Below, one piece after another: positions 5,344 through 6,575 of a DNA stretch of 6,575 nt. The notes beneath the pieces were generated by a model, which had not been told where the DNA came from, did no database searches, and saw only the letters and a program-made list of their open reading frames with translations. How positions within the stretch are numbered: the first letter of the stretch is position 1; every line of letters begins with the position of its first letter. A program made the position numbers and the translations under genes. Source of the stretch: Desulfuromusa sp. (GTDB lineage: Bacteria; Desulfobacterota; Desulfuromonadia; Desulfuromonadales; Geopsychrobacteraceae); assembly GCA_021157505.1 (NCBI GenBank), contig JAGGWI010000123.1:1-6575 (forward strand), given 5' to 3'.

Positions 5344-6228
5344 TTATTTTTTATCCCCACCAAACAGATTACCGACACCCTTCAACAAACTCTTCCCTTC
5401 TTCATTAATCGTTTTTTCGACATCAGGAACTTGTTTTTTTATGTTTTCCTGTAGATCACTCACGGTTTTTTTTACCTGCACGGTCGCCTGACCAATGACT
5501 TTGGTTGGAATAGCATCAAGACCTTTTAATTCCCCCGCCAGCAGCTTTGCCAATGCCGGGGAGAGTTTCCCTGAACTTTCTTGCGCAACACTGAGGATAG
5601 CATGAACTATTTTTTGTACCAGTTCGGACAGTGGCAAACCCTGACTCTCGGCTCCTAAATTATGCAGTTCAATCTTCGGCAACACCAAATTAACCGATGA
5701 GGAATGCCCCAGTAAATCCAAACTGGCATTGACCTGCACATCCTCAAGAGAGAAATATTCAATAATAAATTTCTTACCCCCTTCTGCCGCAGGTTGAGAC
5801 CCTTGAGAGGCTGATTTCCCCCCTTTTCCTCCACCCATACTCTTGGTACGAGCAAGAATTGGATCAACATTATTCTTCTTGCCACTTTGCTCCAGGTTGA
5901 CCCGGATATGACTTAATTTAACCCGCGGGATTTTAACTGTATCACCCATCAGTGAGCCGAGAGAAATAGCGACATCTCCCTGCCCGAGCTCCATAAAAGT
6001 CTGGGCTTTAAACCCAACCGGGTTGGCTATCTGCAATCCACTCAGTGAAACCTCGCCGCCAAGCAGTGAAATATGGACATTCTCGAGGTTGGTCGCCACC
6101 CCCAACGCCATTTCACCACCCTGCTCAATGGCTTTTTTAGCAATGGAATCAATGTAGAAAAATGCCCCGGCAACGACAATAACGACCACAACCAGCAGTG
6201 CAATAAACAACTTAAATAGGGCTTTCAT
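5344..6228 (-). CDS. Membrane-anchored AsmA-like protein of unknown function
   Basis: I do not recognise a named gene. The 294-residue product starts with a single hydrophobic segment at about residues 5-25 (LFIALLVVVVIVVAGAFFYI), with a Lys on each side, and no lipobox, so it is probably an inner-membrane anchor with the rest in the periplasm. Next comes a region like the N-terminal part of AsmA/DUF748-type proteins: VHISLLGGEVSLSGLQIANP (51-70), then VAISLGSLMGDTVKIPRVKL (86-105). Those families are linked to envelope and phospholipid transport, but they are usually much longer. A Gly/Ser/Lys low-complexity linker (131-153, with GGGKGGKSA) separates this from a second, beta-rich repeat of the theme (154-190). 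The tail (about 240-294) is predicted helical and amphipathic, with many Lys, Glu and Val. The frame extends upstream to a GTG at 6238-6240, but the strong GGAGG lies within that extension, so the ATG at 6226-6228 is the start. Function is inferred only at the level of envelope association. Confidence 0.75.
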   Translation of the reverse strand: MKALFKLFIALLVVVVIVVAGAFFYIDSIAKKAIEQGGEMALGVATNLENVHISLLGGEVSLSGLQIANPVGFKAQTFMELGQGDVAISLGSLMGDTVKIPRVKLSHIRVNLEQSGKKNNVDPILARTKSMGGGKGGKSASQGSQPAAEGGKKFIIEYFSLEDVQVNASLDLLGHSSSVNLVLPKIELHNLGAESQGLPLSELVQKIVHAILSVAQESSGKLSPALAKLLAGELKGLDAIPTKVIGQATVQVKKTVSDLQENIKKQVPDVEKTINEEGKSLLKGVGNLFGGDKK

Positions 6229-6233
6229 TTTTC

Positions 6234-6238
6234 CCTCC
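6234..6238 (-). promoter_or_regulatory. Shine-Dalgarno that fixes the start of the AsmA-like gene
   Basis: GGAGG on the minus strand lies 5 bases before the ATG at 6226-6228. It begins at the last base of the upstream in-frame GTG (6238-6240), so the GTG cannot use it. This rules in favour of the ATG and a protein beginning MKALFKLF. Confidence 0.85.
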
Positions 6239-6263
6239 ACTCAAAGATTAAAGTTCAGGGGTA

Positions 6264-6291
6264 AGTATAGCACCAACAAATACAACTACAA
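6264..6291 (-). promoter_or_regulatory. Candidate extended -10 promoter for the AsmA-like gene
   Basis: On the minus strand TATACT (6269-6264) matches the -10 consensus in five of six bases and is preceded by TGC (6272-6270), the extended -10 motif. A weak -35, TTGTAG (6291-6286), lies 16 bases upstream. The predicted RNA start near 6257 gives a leader of about 29 bases including the GGAGG site. The region is shared with the divergent amidotransferase gene. Confidence 0.5.
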
Positions 6292-6395
6292 AGGTCACAG
6301 ATAAAATAGTCCTGGCTTCAGTGTTTATTGACTTGCCGGTGGAATATCCATAAGGTCAACAGAGTTGAAAAAACTGCTGAATTTTGAGGAAACAA

Positions 6396-6575
6396 ATGAA
6401 GATTCACTATCTACAACATGTTCCATTTGAGGAACTAGGCAGTATTGAAGCGGAGCTGACAGGAAGAGGACACCGGCTGACCAGCACTAACCTCTATAAA
6501 AATGAATCGCTTCCGACTGTTGATAATATCGATTGGCTGATTATCATGGGTGGCTCCATGGGGGTATATGATGAG
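6396..6575 (+). CDS. Class I glutamine amidotransferase, N-terminal part (cut by the window edge)
   Basis: Only the first 60 codons are present; the frame is open to the right edge. It begins MKIHYLQHVPFEELGSIEAE and reaches DWLIIMGGSMGVYDE (46-60). The hydrophobic strand followed by MGG-x-MGVYD is the oxyanion-strand region of stand-alone GMP-synthase-like GATase1 proteins (triad Cys-His-Glu further on). The nucleophile-elbow Cys and catalytic His/Glu lie beyond the window and cannot be checked, so hydrolase activity and the ammonia acceptor are unknown. The ATG at 6396-6398 has GAGGA (6386-6390) 5 bases upstream, a good ribosome site. A weak promoter candidate lies upstream: TTGACT (6328-6333) then, 17 bases on, TAAGGT (6351-6356, only three of six). 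It diverges from the AsmA-like gene across 167 bases. Confidence 0.85.
   Translation, partial: MKIHYLQHVPFEELGSIEAELTGRGHRLTSTNLYKNESLPTVDNIDWLIIMGGSMGVYDE

Overview
The window looks like an ordinary stretch of a bacterial chromosome. It holds eight protein genes (seven complete, one cut by the right edge), no rRNA, tRNA or CRISPR array, and no recognisable transposase or phage gene. GC is moderate and uneven, about 37 to 62% in the 60-base lines I counted. The mix of TcdA, TatD, an AcuI-type reductase and an AsmA-like envelope protein fits a Gram-negative proteobacterium-like organism. My impression is Desulfuromonadales/Desulfobacterota, but that is a low-confidence guess from protein flavour only.

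Layout, left to right. Minus strand: a tRNA t6A dehydratase (TcdA, 14-730), a short palindromic intergenic repeat (800-844), and a TatD-family metal hydrolase (846-1592). Plus strand: a 365-base gene-free, AT-rich stretch (1593-1957), a PAPS-dependent sulfotransferase (1958-2764), and a TrmO-type tRNA m6t6A methyltransferase (2870-3346). A hairpin terminator (3351-3399) lies in the convergent gap. Minus strand again: an AcuI/YhdH-type NADPH reductase (3406-4407), a 105-bp inverted-repeat element (4461-4565), a class I SAM methyltransferase (4558-5199), and a membrane-anchored AsmA-like protein (5344-6228). After a divergent promoter region, the first 60 codons of a class I glutamine amidotransferase (6396-6575) run off the right edge on the plus strand.

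The genes do not form one pathway. The clearest functional link is that TcdA and TrmO both act on N6-threonylcarbamoyladenosine (t6A) at tRNA position 37, one cyclising it and the other methylating it. The two plus-strand genes in the middle are poorer in GC in the lines sampled than their minus-strand neighbours, which suggests an inserted or separately acquired segment. Two palindromic repeats sit against or inside gene 3' ends; the one at 4461-4565 supplies the last sense codon and the stop codon of the methyltransferase. I did not find a convincing new multi-gene system. The items most worth a second look are the orphan sulfotransferase, the t6A pairing, and the inverted-repeat element.
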